Shown here one piece after another: positions 1 to 8,726 of a DNA stretch of 64,000 nucleotides. The position numbers and the translations under genes were made by a program. The notes below the pieces were generated by a model. It had not been told where the DNA came from. It saw only the letters and a list, made by a program, of their open reading frames with translations, and did not search any database. Within the stretch, counting starts at the first letter, position 1, and the number at the start of each line of letters is the position of its first letter. Origin of the DNA: Agromyces sp. H66 (GTDB lineage Bacteria; Actinomycetota; Actinomycetes; Actinomycetales; Microbacteriaceae); assembly GCF_004959775.1 (NCBI RefSeq), contig NZ_SJZG01000002.1, positions 124,001 to 188,000 of the forward strand, given 5' to 3'.

Positions 1-222
1 GGTCGTGACTCGAACGCGCAGCGCCTCGGCGTGAAGCGCTTCGGCGGCCAGGTCGTCGGCGCGGGCGAGATCCTCGTCCGCCAGCGCGGCACGCACTTCC
101 ACCCGGGCGCGGGCGTCGGTCGCGGTGGCGACGACACCCTGTTCGCGCTCGAGGCGGGCGCCGTGCAGTTCGGCACCAAGGGCGGCCGCAAGGTCGTCAA
201 CATCGTGGCGGCCGGCGAATAG
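1..222 (+). CDS. rpmA: 50S ribosomal protein L27, 5' end outside window
   Basis: The frame is open from base 1 and reads [16 protein letters not shown], then a [20 protein letters not shown] core and the terminal [10 protein letters not shown], a clear L27 match. Seventy-three residues are visible; L27 is normally about 85, so roughly a dozen N-terminal residues lie upstream of the window. L27 sits near the peptidyl transferase centre of the large subunit. It is followed 72 bp later by obgE, the usual rplU-rpmA-obg order. Confidence 0.97.
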   Translation, partial: GRDSNAQRLGVKRFGGQVVGAGEILVRQRGTHFHPGAGVGRGGDDTLFALEAGAVQFGTKGGRKVVNIVAAGE

Positions 223-294
223 TCGATCGAACGGTTTCGTGAGGGCGGGCTTCGGCTCGCCCTCACGCGTTTCCAGCTCAAGGGAGGATGCAGC

Positions 295-1854
295 ATGGTC
301 AGCTTCGTCGACGAGGTGACGCTGTTCGTGCGCGCCGGTCACGGCGGGAACGGCTGCGTCTCGGTGCGCCGTGAGAAGTTCAAGCCGCTCGCCGGTCCCG
401 ACGGGGGCAACGGCGGACACGGCGGCGACATCGTGCTCGTCGCCGACCCGCAGGTGACCACGCTCCTGGCCTACCACGGCCGGCCGCACCGCTCGTCGGC
501 GAACGGGCAGCCCGGCATGGGCGACAACCGGTCGGGCGCGGCGGGCGAGACGCTCGAGCTGCCGGTGCCGGTCGGCACCGTCGTGAAGGACCCCGACGGC
601 ACCGAACTGGCCGACCTCACCGAGCCCGGGATGCGCTTCATCGTCGCACCCGGCGGGCAGGGCGGCCTCGGCAACGCCGCGCTCGCCTCGACCAAGCGCA
701 AGGCTCCCGGCTTCGCCCTGCTCGGCACGCCCGGCTTCGAGGGCGAGGTCACGCTCGAGCTGAAGACCATCGCGGATGTCGCGCTCGTCGGCTTCCCGTC
801 GGCCGGCAAGTCGAGCCTCATCGCCGCGCTCTCGGCGGCGCGGCCGAAGATCGCCGAGTACCCGTTCACCACGCTGCACCCCAACCTCGGCGTCGTGCAG
901 GCGGGCGATCACCGCTTCACCGTGGCCGACGTGCCCGGCCTCATCGAGGGCGCGAGCGAGGGCAAGGGCCTCGGCCTCGAGTTCCTGCGCCACGTCGAGC
1001 GCTGCTCGGCACTGCTGCACGTCATCGACTGCGCCACCCTCGACCCCGGACGCGACCCGATCAGCGATCTCGAGGTGATCCTCCGCGAACTCGCGGCCTA
1101 CGAGGTGCCCGAGGGGCAGACGCCGCTGCTCGAGCGTCCGCAGCTCGTCGCCCTCAACAAGATCGACGTGCCCGAGGCGCGCGAGCTCGCCGAGTTCGTG
1201 CGGCCCGAGTTCGAGGCGCGCGGCTACCGCGTGTTCGAGATCTCGACGGTGAGTCACGAAGGGCTGCGTCAACTCGGATTCGCGCTCGGAGAGCTGGTCG
1301 ACCGGGCGCGTGCGGAGGCGGCATCCGCCCCCGTCGCACCGCGCCTCGTCATGCGCCCGAAGCCGGTCGACGAGGCCGAGTTCGTGGTACGGGCCGAGGG
1401 CGGCAGCTACGGCACGATCTACCGCGTGCTCGGGGCGAAGCCCGAGCGCTGGGTCGCGCAGACCGACTTCACGAACGACGAGGCCGTCGGCTTCCTCGCC
1501 GATCGCCTCGCGCGGCTCGGCGTCGAGGACGAGCTGGTGCGCGCGGGTGCCGTCGCGGGCTCCACGGTCGTCATCGGCCCGGGGGCCGGCGTCGTGTTCG
1601 ACTGGGAGCCCACGCTCACGTCGACGGCGGAGCTCATCACGTCGCCGCGCGGCTCGGACTTCCGCCTCGACGAGGGCCGCCGCGCCACGCGCGCGGAGCG
1701 GCGCAGCGAGTACCACGAGCGCATGGACGCCAAGGCCGAGGCGCGCGCGGAGCTCCAGCGCGAGCGCGAGGCGGGCATCTGGTCGGACGACGAGCCGGTC
1801 GACCGTGGCGACGAGCCACGCTCCGACACCGATGGCGAGGAGGGCGAACGGTGA
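295..1854 (+). CDS. obgE: Obg family GTPase (ribosome assembly)
   Basis: This is an essential GTPase that binds the 50S subunit and couples ribosome assembly to growth state. Residues 1-160 form the glycine-rich Obg domain ([25 protein letters not shown]). The G domain follows with G1 GFPSAGKSS near residue 166, the switch region [12 protein letters not shown]3 DVPGLIEGA and G4 NKID. An OCT domain lies around residues 345-425, and a charged, arginine/glutamate-rich tail extends the protein to 519 aa, longer than the roughly 390 aa E. coli protein but normal for actinobacteria. An AGGGAGG-like ribosome site precedes the ATG. The stop overlaps the proB start (GTGA), indicating translational coupling. 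Confidence 0.97.
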   Translation: MVSFVDEVTLFVRAGHGGNGCVSVRREKFKPLAGPDGGNGGHGGDIVLVADPQVTTLLAYHGRPHRSSANGQPGMGDNRSGAAGETLELPVPVGTVVKDPDGTELADLTEPGMRFIVAPGGQGGLGNAALASTKRKAPGFALLGTPGFEGEVTLELKTIADVALVGFPSAGKSSLIAALSAARPKIAEYPFTTLHPNLGVVQAGDHRFTVADVPGLIEGASEGKGLGLEFLRHVERCSALLHVIDCATLDPGRDPISDLEVILRELAAYEVPEGQTPLLERPQLVALNKIDVPEARELAEFVRPEFEARGYRVFEISTVSHEGLRQLGFALGELVDRARAEAASAPVAPRLVMRPKPVDEAEFVVRAEGGSYGTIYRVLGAKPERWVAQTDFTNDEAVGFLADRLARLGVEDELVRAGAVAGSTVVIGPGAGVVFDWEPTLTSTAELITSPRGSDFRLDEGRRATRAERRSEYHERMDAKAEARAELQREREAGIWSDDEPVDRGDEPRSDTDGEEGER

Positions 1855-2669
1855 CCCCGCGCACGCGCGCCGACATCCCGCACGCCAGGCGCATCGTGGT
1901 GAAGGTCGGCTCGTCGTCGATCAGCGGCGACAACGCCGGGCAGATCGGCCCCCTCGTCGACGCCCTCGCCGATGCGCACGAGCGCGGCACCGAAGTCGTG
2001 CTGGTCTCGTCGGGCGCGATCTCCACGGCGATCCCGTTCCTCGACCTCGCGTCGCGTCCCACCGACCTCGCCACCCAGCAGGCCGCCGCCGCGGTGGGCC
2101 AGAACGTGCTGATGTGGCGCTACCAGACGAGCCTCGACCGCTACGGCATCATCGCGGGACAGGTGCTGCTCACGGCGGGCGACCTCGAGCACGCGACGCC
2201 GCGCTCGAACGCGCAGCGTGCCATGGACCGGCTGCTCGCCCTGCGCGTCCTGCCGATCGTCAACGAGAACGACACCGTCGCGACCCACGAGATCCGGTTC
2301 GGCGACAACGACCGGCTCGCCGCGCTCGTCGCCGAGCTCATCGGCGCCGACCTGCTCGTGCTGCTGTCCGACGTGGACGCGCTCTACACCAGGCCGCCGC
2401 ACCTCGAGGGCGCCGAGCGGATCGCGCACGTGCCCTTCGGCGACGCGCTGACGGGCGTCGAGATCGGCTCGATCGGGCGCGCCGGCGTCGGCACCGGGGG
2501 AGCGGAGACGAAGGTCTCCGCCGCCCGCATCGCCGCCGAGTCGGGCGCCGCCGTGCTCATCACGGCGACCACCCTCGTCGCGGAGGCGCTCTCGGGTCGC
2601 GAGGTCGGCACCTGGTTCGACGCGGCCCGCGAGGGTCACACGGCGACCGGCGACGCGGCGCTCGCCTAG
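1851..2669 (+). CDS. proB: glutamate 5-kinase (short form, no PUA domain)
   Basis: It phosphorylates glutamate to gamma-glutamyl phosphate, the first step of proline synthesis. The amino-acid-kinase fold is complete: [13 protein letters not shown] at the N-terminus, [26 protein letters not shown] and the LSDVDALYT strand. The protein ends at 272 aa just after the kinase domain, so the C-terminal PUA domain present in the 367 aa E. coli enzyme is absent. It starts with GTG overlapping the obgE stop and ends 9 bp before proA. Loss of PUA is expected to alter feedback inhibition by proline or oligomerisation, but this is inference. Confidence 0.94.
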   Translation: MTPRTRADIPHARRIVVKVGSSSISGDNAGQIGPLVDALADAHERGTEVVLVSSGAISTAIPFLDLASRPTDLATQQAAAAVGQNVLMWRYQTSLDRYGIIAGQVLLTAGDLEHATPRSNAQRAMDRLLALRVLPIVNENDTVATHEIRFGDNDRLAALVAELIGADLLVLLSDVDALYTRPPHLEGAERIAHVPFGDALTGVEIGSIGRAGVGTGGAETKVSAARIAAESGAAVLITATTLVAEALSGREVGTWFDAAREGHTATGDAALA

Positions 2670-2678
2670 GCTGGTCGC

Positions 2679-3947
2679 ATGGAGCACTCCGACCTCGATG
2701 TCACGGTGATCGACGCACGCCTCGCAGCCGCGAAGCAGGCCTCCTACCGACTCGCGCAGGCGACGACGGCCGAGAAGGACGCCGCGCTCGAGCGCATCGC
2801 CGAACTCCTCCGCGAGCGATCCGACGACATCATCGCGGCGAACCGGCTCGACCTCGAGGCGGGCCGCGAAGCGGGCCTCGCGGCGGGACTCCTCGACCGA
2901 CTCACCCTCGACGAGCGCCGCGTGGGCGCCCTCGCCGACGCGGTGCTGGAGGTGATCGGCCTCACCGACCCCGTCGGCGAGACCGTCAGCGGCAGGTCGT
3001 TGCCGAACGGCGTGCGCATCGACCAGGTGCGCGTGCCGCTCGGCGTCGTCGGCGCCATCTACGAGGCCCGTCCGAACGTCACGGTCGACATCGCCGTGCT
3101 CGCCCTCAAGAGCGGCAACGCCGTGGTGCTCCGGGGCGGCACGGCCGCCGAGCAGACGAACCGGGTGCTCCTCGGCGTGCTTCGCGACGCGCTCGATTCC
3201 GTCGGACTCCCCGCCGACGCCGTGCAGACGGTCGACGACTTCGGTCGCGCCGGTGCACGGCACCTCATGCAGGCCCGCGACTACGTCGACGTGCTCATCC
3301 CGCGCGGCAGCGCCGGCCTCATCCGCGCCGTCGTCGACGAGGCGAAGGTGCCGGTCATCGAGACGGGTGCGGGCGTCGTGCACATGTACCTCGACGCGAG
3401 CGCCCGCGAGGACTGGGCCGTCGAGCTCGTGCACAACGCGAAGGTGCAGCGCCCGAGCGTGTGCAACGCCCTCGAGACGTTGCTCGTGCACCGCGATGCG
3501 GCGGAACGCCTCCTGCCCACCGTGATCGATCGGCTCGAGGCATCCGGCGTCACCGTGCACGCCGACGAGCGCGTTCGGGCCCTCCGCCCCGAAACGGTGC
3601 CCGTGACCGACGAGGACTGGGCGACCGAGCACATGAGCCTCGACCTCTCGGTCGGGATCGTGGATTCGATGGATGCCGCGCTCGAGCACATCCGCCGGTT
3701 CTCCACCAAGCACACCGAGTCGATCATCACGAACGACCTGGCGAACGCCGAGCGGTTCCTCAACGAGGTCGACGCCGCCGCCGTCATGGTGAACGCCTCC
3801 ACGCGCTTCACCGACGGTGCCGAGTTCGGCTTCGGCGCCGAGGTGGGCATCTCCACGCAGAAACTGCACGCGCGGGGTCCCATGGGGCTGCCCGAACTCA
3901 CGAGCACCAAGTGGCTCGTCCGCGGCGCAGGGCACGTGCGCACCTGA
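2679..3947 (+). CDS. proA: gamma-glutamyl phosphate reductase
   Basis: An NADPH-dependent aldehyde-dehydrogenase-fold enzyme that converts gamma-glutamyl phosphate to glutamate semialdehyde, the second step of proline synthesis. Length (422 aa) is typical. Visible motifs are the EARPNVTVD substrate region, VLRGGTAAEQTN and the catalytic cysteine in RPSVCNALETLL (Cys262). The C-terminal FGFGAEVGISTQKLHARGPMG signature is intact. A TAGGCT box lies 6 nt before the ATG, so besides read-through from proB it may have its own leaderless promoter inside the end of proB. Confidence 0.97.
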   Translation: MEHSDLDVTVIDARLAAAKQASYRLAQATTAEKDAALERIAELLRERSDDIIAANRLDLEAGREAGLAAGLLDRLTLDERRVGALADAVLEVIGLTDPVGETVSGRSLPNGVRIDQVRVPLGVVGAIYEARPNVTVDIAVLALKSGNAVVLRGGTAAEQTNRVLLGVLRDALDSVGLPADAVQTVDDFGRAGARHLMQARDYVDVLIPRGSAGLIRAVVDEAKVPVIETGAGVVHMYLDASAREDWAVELVHNAKVQRPSVCNALETLLVHRDAAERLLPTVIDRLEASGVTVHADERVRALRPETVPVTDEDWATEHMSLDLSVGIVDSMDAALEHIRRFSTKHTESIITNDLANAERFLNEVDAAAVMVNASTRFTDGAEFGFGAEVGISTQKLHARGPMGLPELTSTKWLVRGAGHVRT

Positions 3948-3998
3948 CCTCGCTACAATGACTCGAGCACGACCCGAAGGATTCGAAAGGAACGGCGA

Positions 3999-4220
3999 AT
4001 GAGCCTCACGACCGCGGTGCTGACCGGCACGGTGCTGACCGAGACGGTGCATGCGAGGGAGCTGCCCATCGAGCCGTGGGTGTACGGCCTCATCGCCCTC
4101 GTCCTCTTCGCCGCGCTGGCATTCGTCACCGCGTCGTATCGGGATGTCGCGAATCGCCACCGCAGCAAGGCGGAGGCGTACGCGGCGCGTCATGGCGGGG
4201 GCGAGCACGGCGGACACTGA
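3999..4220 (+). CDS. small single-span membrane protein, unknown function
   Basis: A 73-residue protein with one hydrophobic span around residues 27-47 (VYGLIALVLFAALAFVTASY) and a basic, histidine-rich cytoplasmic tail ending GGGEHGGH. An AAAGGA ribosome site precedes the ATG, and a TACAAT -10-like box at 3954-3959 lies in the gap after proA. I do not recognise a characterised family; a small membrane ORF at this position between proA and nadD is common in Microbacteriaceae as I know them. It could be co-transcribed with nadD, which starts 12 bp later. Confidence 0.75.
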   Translation: MSLTTAVLTGTVLTETVHARELPIEPWVYGLIALVLFAALAFVTASYRDVANRHRSKAEAYAARHGGGEHGGH

Positions 4221-4232
4221 GCGGGACCTCGC

Positions 4233-4835
4233 GTGACGACGCGCCTCCGACGCCGACCACGCATCGGCGTGATGGGTGGCACGTTCGACCCCATCCACCA
4301 CGGGCACCTCGTCGCCGCGAGCGAGGTGGCGCAGTCGCATGGACTCGACGAGGTCGTGTTCGTGCCGACCGGCGCGACGACGTACAAGTCGGACGTCACG
4401 TCGGCCGAGCACCGCTACCTCATGACGGTCATCGCGACCGCGTCGAACCCGCGATTCACGGTGAGCCGGGTGGACATCGACCGCAAGAAGCCGACGTTCA
4501 CGATCGACACGCTCCGCGACATCCGGCGGGAACGGCCCGATGCCGACCTGTACTTCATCACCGGCGCCGACGCCATCGCGCAGATCCTGTCGTGGAAGGA
4601 CGTCGACGAACTCTGGGAGCTCGCGCACTTCGTTGCTGTGAGTCGCCCGGGACATGTGCTGTCCGTTTCGGGATTACCTGAGCAGGACGTAAGCTTGTTG
4701 GAGGTTCCGGCACTTGCGATCTCGTCGACCGACTGCCGGGACAGGGTGCGCCGGGGTTTCCCGGTGTGGTACTTGGTGCCCGATGGGGTCGTACAGTACA
4801 TCTCCAAGCACCACCTCTACCGGAGTGTCGAATGA
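4233..4835 (+). CDS. nadD: nicotinate-nucleotide adenylyltransferase
   Basis: Transfers AMP from ATP to nicotinate mononucleotide in NAD synthesis. The 200 aa protein has the nucleotidyltransferase [12 protein letters not shown] motif near residue 11, the [14 protein letters not shown] segment, YFITGADA and the C-terminal [13 protein letters not shown] signature. It begins with GTG. The stop overlaps the next ATG (ATGA at 4832-4835), and rsfS follows downstream, the usual nadD-rsfS pairing in Gram-positive bacteria. Confidence 0.95.
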   Translation: MTTRLRRRPRIGVMGGTFDPIHHGHLVAASEVAQSHGLDEVVFVPTGATTYKSDVTSAEHRYLMTVIATASNPRFTVSRVDIDRKKPTFTIDTLRDIRRERPDADLYFITGADAIAQILSWKDVDELWELAHFVAVSRPGHVLSVSGLPEQDVSLLEVPALAISSTDCRDRVRRGFPVWYLVPDGVVQYISKHHLYRSVE

Positions 4836-6016
4836 CGTCGTCGCAGGAACCGCCGCTGACGCGCCGCGAGATGCGCGAGCGCGAACGTCTGCTGGCCCAG
4901 CAGGCGGAATCGTCGACCGCCGATGCCGTCCCGGCGCCCATGCCGCCGACCTCGTCGCCCGTGCCGCAACAGGCCTTCCCGTCTGCCCCGGTCCCGCAGC
5001 CCGCGCCGGTGGTGCAACCCGCGTCCATTCCCCAGCCGGCCGCGATGCCGCCGGTGGCGCCGACGCCACCACCGCAGCGACCGACCCCGTCGGCTGCTCC
5101 TCTCCCGCCCGGTTACGGCGCCGCCCGGTCGCCCGGCGGTTTCGGCGACCAGGCCTCGGCCTTCGGGGGAGCCATCGCGTCACCGGCTCCGTCGAATCCG
5201 TTCGCGCCGAGGCCTGAGCCCGTCGCCCCGGCCCCGCCGCCGGCGGCGCTTCCCGAGCCGACGACACCCGAACGAACGCTGACCCGGCGCGAGCTCCGCG
5301 CGATGCTGGAGGCGCACTCCGGCGAGGGCTTCGACGAGTTCGATCTGGATGACCCAGTCGCCGCCCCCGCACCTGATCCCGCTGCGCCGCAGCAGGTCGC
5401 GGCGTTCCCGCCGCAGCAGGCGGCTCCGTTCCCGCCCCAGACAGCGCCCGCCCCGCCGCAGTCCGCGCCGTCGCGCGCGCCGGCGCCGCACCAGGTCGCC
5501 GCGTCGTCGTTCGCCGACGAGTCGTCGGCTGCTCCGAAGCCGGTCGGGCACTGGACCGACCAGCTCAACGCTCCCGTCGAGCGGGCCGAGCCGTTCGACC
5601 AGCTCCTCTCTCGTGGCGGCATGAGCCATGGCGTGCCGACGACGACCAATGCCCTGATCCTGCCGACCCTTCCCGACCACAGCCCCATGGGCAATTCCTT
5701 GGCCCCGAGCGGGGAGGTGATCGTCACCGGCTCGATCGACCTGCCGCGCACCTTCGGGGCGACGGGTGCGCACCCCAGCCAGATCGACTCCTCCGATGTG
5801 GACCGCCTCTTCGATCAGGTGGAGGATGGCGCGGGCGTCGGCGCCCCGGTCTCCGCCACGCGTGCGATCAGCACCCAGAGCGCCTCGCGCGCGATGATGG
5901 CACCGCCGAAGAAGGAGGGCATGAACGTTCCGCTCGTGCTCGCCGTTACCGCCGGCGTGCTGGCGCTCGGCGTCGTCGCGACCCTCGTCATCGGGGCCGT
6001 CTCCGGACTGTTCTGA
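4832..6016 (+). CDS. proline/alanine-rich membrane-anchored protein, unknown function
   Basis: The ATG overlaps the nadD stop, so this start is preferred over upstream in-frame codons inside nadD. The 394 aa protein starts with a charged helix ([16 protein letters not shown]), continues as a long low-complexity region rich in Pro, Ala, Gln and Val (about residues 25-250) and ends in a single membrane span ([21 protein letters not shown]) four residues from the C-terminus. The motif LTRRE-M/L-R occurs twice, at the N-terminus and near residue 150, suggesting a repeated binding motif. Such proteins are found between nadD and rsfS in Microbacteriaceae; the role is unknown. Confidence 0.85.
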   Translation: MTSSQEPPLTRREMRERERLLAQQAESSTADAVPAPMPPTSSPVPQQAFPSAPVPQPAPVVQPASIPQPAAMPPVAPTPPPQRPTPSAAPLPPGYGAARSPGGFGDQASAFGGAIASPAPSNPFAPRPEPVAPAPPPAALPEPTTPERTLTRRELRAMLEAHSGEGFDEFDLDDPVAAPAPDPAAPQQVAAFPPQQAAPFPPQTAPAPPQSAPSRAPAPHQVAASSFADESSAAPKPVGHWTDQLNAPVERAEPFDQLLSRGGMSHGVPTTTNALILPTLPDHSPMGNSLAPSGEVIVTGSIDLPRTFGATGAHPSQIDSSDVDRLFDQVEDGAGVGAPVSATRAISTQSASRAMMAPPKKEGMNVPLVLAVTAGVLALGVVATLVIGAVSGLF

Positions 6017-6059
6017 TCCGGACCCTGAACTTCGATCTCCGATACCCGGAAGTGAGCGT

Positions 6060-6434
6060 ATGACCGCATCCGACCAGGCACTCGACTCGCTCGCACTCGC
6101 GGTGCGGGCAGCGGACTCGAAGGGCGGCGAAGATCTCGTCGCCCTCGACGTGTCCGGGCCGCTCCCGTTCACCGACGTCTTCCTCCTCGTCACGGGCAAC
6201 TCCGAGCGCAACGTCATCGCCATCGCCGACGAGGTCGAGGACGCGCTCCGCGAGGCAGGCGCGAAGACGCTCCGACGTGAGGGGCACTCCGCCGGGCGTT
6301 GGATCCTCCTCGACTTCGGCGACCTCGTCGTGCACGTGTTCCACCGCGAGGAGCGGCTGTACTACGGCCTCGAGCGCCTGTGGAGCGATTGCCCGGTAGT
6401 GCCGGTCGCCCCGTTGCTGGCCGCCGGCAGCTGA
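6060..6434 (+). CDS. rsfS: ribosome silencing factor
   Basis: A RsfS/YbeB/iojap protein of 124 aa that binds L14 and blocks subunit joining when nutrients are low. Family landmarks are ALAVRAADSKGGEDLVALDVS near the N-terminus, FLLVTGNSERNV, and the conserved WILLDFGDLVVHVFHREERLYYGLERLW block. It lies 43 bp after the membrane protein gene and immediately upstream of tRNA-Ala. Confidence 0.95.
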   Translation: MTASDQALDSLALAVRAADSKGGEDLVALDVSGPLPFTDVFLLVTGNSERNVIAIADEVEDALREAGAKTLRREGHSAGRWILLDFGDLVVHVFHREERLYYGLERLWSDCPVVPVAPLLAAGS

Positions 6435-6526
6435 GGCACGGAGCATCCGCCGACCGAGGCTCGCTCGATTTCTTCCGAGAGCCGCGGCTGGTGTAAGCTC
6501 GTTCCGTTGCCCCGAACGGGGCGTCC

Positions 6527-6602
6527 GGGTCTGTGGCGCAGCTGGTAGCGCACCTGCATGGCATGCAGGGGGTCAGGGGTTCGAGTCCCCTCAGATCCAC
6601 CA
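6527..6602 (+). tRNA. tRNA-Ala (anticodon GGC), CCA encoded
   Basis: A 76-nt cloverleaf can be folded by eye: acceptor stem GGGTCTG (6527-6533) pairs with CAGATCC (6592-6598) with one G-U pair, discriminator A and encoded CCA. The anticodon stem CCTGC/GCAGG encloses loop ATGGCAT, giving anticodon GGC (alanine). The T arm is AGGGG TTCGAGT CCCCT. The 3' half is the attachment site of the island: its last 37 nt plus two A's recur at 25727-25765. Confidence 0.97.
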
Positions 6603-6604
6603 AA
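6566..6604 (+). repeat. left attachment repeat (att) in tRNA-Ala 3' end
   Basis: This 39-nt segment, running from the 3' side of the anticodon stem through CCA to AA, is identical to 25727-25765. Similarity continues more weakly through the terminator and includes a 37-nt block (6691-6727) matching 25867-25903 with one mismatch. Duplicated tRNA 3' ends are the standard mark of tyrosine-recombinase integration. Confidence 0.88.
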
Positions 6605-6635
6605 TCCCTGATGAATCGATGATTCTCAGGGATTT
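6602..6635 (+). terminator. Rho-independent terminator after tRNA-Ala
   Basis: A perfect hairpin: AAATCCCTGA (6602-6611) pairs with TCAGGGATTT (6626-6635), with an inner GAATC/GATTC stem around GAT, followed by TTTTCG. It overlaps the CCA end of the tRNA. A diverged version with a different but still paired stem stands at 25767-25795. Confidence 0.8.
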
Positions 6636-6857
6636 TCGTGTTGGGGAGCGCTTTCCTGCGGCTCTTTTGGGGCCTTTTGGTGCCGTGCTGGGGATGCCAC
6701 AGGCATCCACATCCGATTCCCACTGACCGACGCTCGTGCCGTGGTGATCGCGACTGCGGGCGTATTGCGCGCCGATGCTGACGTCGGGACATAGCTGACA
6801 CCGCGGCCCACGGCCGAAGAGCGTCCTAATGTTACCGATCCGCTGACCAACGAACTG

Positions 6858-6990
6858 TCACCGAGGTACTGATGCAGGCCCGTCACCGTCGCGCGGATCG
6901 AACTTGGCCGTTTTCAGCTCGATGACCACGTAGCGCAGCTGCTCGACGTGGAAGAAGAGCAGGTCGAGGTTATGCCGACCTCGGCATAAC
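6858..6990 (-). pseudogene. fragment of PDDEXK nuclease domain protein (DUF1016/YhcG-like)
   Basis: On the minus strand the bases around 6893-6976 encode HNLDLLFFHVEQLRYVVIEL followed by KTAKFDP, which matches the highly conserved core of the DUF1016 (YhcG-type) PDDEXK nuclease domain. The match stops abruptly on both sides: downstream the frame is unrelated, and upstream it runs into a long palindrome (6964-6995). Only about 25 codons remain, so this is a relic, probably of a restriction-associated or defence gene. Confidence 0.55.
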
Positions 6991-6995
6991 CTCGA
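6964..6995. repeat. 32-nt palindrome, 15-bp perfect arms
   Basis: Arm 6964-6978 (TCGAGGTTATGCCGA) is the exact reverse complement of 6981-6995, separated by CC. The left arm coincides with the DUF1016 remnant. This could be a recombination or operator site, or an inverted micro-duplication produced when the gene was broken. No poly-T follows, so it is not an obvious terminator. Confidence 0.6.
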
Positions 6996-7273
6996 TTGTT
7001 CCGATTCCCGGATTATCCGGAGCACGCTCGAGATTCGGCGCCTGATCGCGCTGTGATGACAGCAACGGCTGTGTGGCGGTCCGCCGGCGATCGGGATAAT
7101 CCGGTCATGCAGTGAGCCCGCAGAGTCGCCGAATGACCGGATCCCGAATATGGAACCGATCGACGGTGCCGGACATCCATGTGTAGGCGGGACTCCCTCG
7201 CCACGATTGGAGTGATTCAAAGATGAGAAGAAGTCCGCTGGCCCTCGCCCCGGCTGCCGCAAGAGGAGTAAAG
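6996..7273. other. non-coding left island margin with inverted motifs
   Basis: No convincing gene is seen. The stretch carries palindromic motifs sharing a GGAT(AAT)CCGG theme: CCGGATTATCCGG at 7008-7020, CGGGATAATCCGGTCAT at about 7092-7108, and the inverse ATGACCGGATCCCG at about 7133-7146. They lie upstream of the secreted-protein gene at 7274 and could be regulator sites or IS debris. Confidence 0.4.
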
Positions 7274-7819
7274 GTGCGACGACGCACTACTTCGATCACA
7301 TTCGCCGGCGCGGTAGTCGGACTGATCGCTTCGTTGATGGCGGGCCCCGCATTCGCGGCTGATCCAGGAGACGGGCCGGATGGAACGCCATCGCCGGAGA
7401 TCACGGTTCAGAATTTGCCGTACGAGGAACCCGCAGTGGTGCCGGCGCCCGGCAAGGAGGTGACCATCGTCGGCGCGGAAGGCGTCACGACCTACTACGG
7501 GATCACCGCGAGCTGTACCGAATCGGTCACCGCGAATAACCCGTACAAGTCCTCGGGCAAGGCGGTGGCCCACGTCCAGTTCCAGCGCAGTTCCGGATGC
7601 GTAGGCAGCAAAACCGGCACTGCCCTGCTCGATTCCTATACCATCTGGTGGAGCGAGTACAACCGTAAGGCGACGACGGTTAACCCGGGAGTCAACGTCG
7701 TCCTTACCGTCTCCTACCCCTGCCAGAACAGCAACTCAACCAGTTGGCGTTCTGGCGGACTCTTCAACAACGGCAGCGTGACGTACTCGGCGTCGACCTC
7801 GCTCTCATGTGGGCACTAA
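7274..7819 (+). CDS. small secreted protein, island pair A (exported partner)
   Basis: The GTG at 7274 is chosen because AAGAGGAG lies 5 nt upstream; an ATG 17 codons earlier lacks such a site. The 181 aa product has a Sec signal peptide (MRRRTTSITFAGAVVGLIAS..., cleavage after AFA, about residue 28). The mature part has four cysteines (TASCTE, SSGCVG, SYPCQN, SLSCGH) and a beta-rich, Ser/Thr/Asn-rich C-terminal half. I recognise no characterised domain. It is followed 48 bp later by a multi-span membrane protein with its own ribosome site, the same arrangement as 24707/23808. The pairing could indicate a bacteriocin-like product with an immunity or export partner; this is inference. Confidence 0.75.
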   Translation: MRRRTTSITFAGAVVGLIASLMAGPAFAADPGDGPDGTPSPEITVQNLPYEEPAVVPAPGKEVTIVGAEGVTTYYGITASCTESVTANNPYKSSGKAVAHVQFQRSSGCVGSKTGTALLDSYTIWWSEYNRKATTVNPGVNVVLTVSYPCQNSNSTSWRSGGLFNNGSVTYSASTSLSCGH

Positions 7820-7867
7820 TTGAGTCTCATGACTGCAGAGTCAATTGAAGGCGTGAAGGAGCACACC

Positions 7868-8251
7868 GTGGCTGTGACTATTGGTCGAATCGTGGTAGGC
7901 GTGGCGATCGGTGCCGTTACGTTCGGAATCATCAGCCTCATCTCCCTTTGGGCGACAGTGGACGCCTCGACGATTGCGATCGCCCTCGCGGTCGTCGCGG
8001 GAGCGTGCCTCATGCTGCTTCTTCGCCGAGCCGACCGCGTGCTGGCGTGGTCTATCGCGGGCAGCTTGGCGACGCTGTTCATCGTGGCCTTCGCATTCGG
8101 GTTCGATTCGTCGGCAGTCGGCAGCGTCAGCCCGGCTCCGACGACACTTCTCCGCCATGGCGGTCACAGTGCGGCCGTGGCGATCGTCGTTGGCGCCGTC
8201 GTCGCGACAGCAATACGGCCGCGTCGCCAACGCTCGGAGGAATCGGTATAA
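7868..8251 (+). CDS. four-span membrane protein, island pair A (membrane partner)
   Basis: The start is set at GTG 7868 because AAGGAG (7856-7861) stands 6 nt before it; in-frame TTG 7820 and ATG 7829 lack ribosome sites. The 127 aa product is almost entirely hydrophobic with four predicted spans (about residues 5-27, 32-50, 57-75 and 100-118) and a basic tail RPRRQRSEESV. No family is recognised. Size and topology resemble the 129 aa protein at 23419-23808, which also follows a secreted protein. The gene is cut off downstream by dead IS3 sequence starting near 8326. Confidence 0.72.
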   Translation: MAVTIGRIVVGVAIGAVTFGIISLISLWATVDASTIAIALAVVAGACLMLLLRRADRVLAWSIAGSLATLFIVAFAFGFDSSAVGSVSPAPTTLLRHGGHSAAVAIVVGAVVATAIRPRRQRSEESV

Positions 8252-8325
8252 GTGCTGCGCTGGCCGCCCCCGCAAGCGATCTCAGCTCGGATCGCGGGAG
8301 CGGCCCGCGCTCGCTTCTGGCTCCA

Positions 8326-8726
8326 TGAAGCGCCCCGGGTTTGATGCCGCTCCTATGCGGGTTGCGGCTCTCGGGTGAGGGTCGCGTAGTGGGCTTGCTC
8401 GAACTCGGCGGGTGGGACGTAGCCGAGGCTCGAGTGAAGCCTACGACTGTTGTACCAGTCGACCCAGCCGGCGGTCGCGAACTCGACGTTGACGGCGCTC
8501 GCTGAAATTCCCCGAGCAACTCTGGGGAGATTCGCTGAGCGCCGTCAACGTCCGCGATCGTGCGGTAGGGGCCATCGTGGAACACGGTCGTGCGGATGCA
8601 TTCGGCCTAGTAGAGGCCGTTGATCGTCTCCATCAGCGCGTTATCGAACGCGTCGCCGACGGACCCGATCGAGGGTGCGATGGCCTCGAGGGCCAGGTTC
8701 TCGGTAAACGCCAGGGAGACGTATTG
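8326..8726 (-). pseudogene. IS3-family transposase OrfB, C-terminal part (dead)
   Basis: Read on the minus strand, the C-terminal integrase core is recognisable: SQYVSLAFTENLALEAIAPS, IGSVGDAFDNALMETINGLY, then a TAG in place of the usual lysine codon, CIRTTVFHDGPYRTIADV, a frameshifting 62-bp insertion (60 bp plus a 2-bp duplication), and EFATAGWVDWYNSRRLHSSL to the stop at 8354-8356. The IS end TGAAGCGCCCCGGGTTTGAT lies near 8326. The N-terminal part continues at 10178-10545; the IS30 at 8727-10174 splits the two halves within the HSDAGSQ-Y motif. Confidence 0.85.
8489..8548. repeat. 60-bp palindromic insertion with terminal inverted repeats
   Basis: The arms TTGACGGCGCTC (8489-8500) and GAGCGCCGTCAA (8537-8548) are perfect inverted repeats (15 bp if flanking ACGT is counted), and the interior CCCCGAG...CTGGGG is also self-complementary. 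Relative to the expected OrfB reading (IADV-EFATAG), 62 bp have been added, consistent with a 60-bp element plus duplication of CG. It has no coding capacity, so it resembles a MITE or mobile palindrome. Confidence 0.55.

Noticed and set aside
1419..4655. Very long minus-strand open frames (over 1000 codons) opposite obgE-proB-proA-nadD
   Set aside because: They are opposite-strand shadows of high-GC genes: arginine- and alanine-rich translations without domains, while the plus-strand genes have complete motifs.
6214..6801. Minus-strand reading containing LVDLRGLEPLTPCMPCRC across the tRNA
   Set aside because: This is the familiar false ORF produced by translating the antisense of a tRNA gene and its flank.
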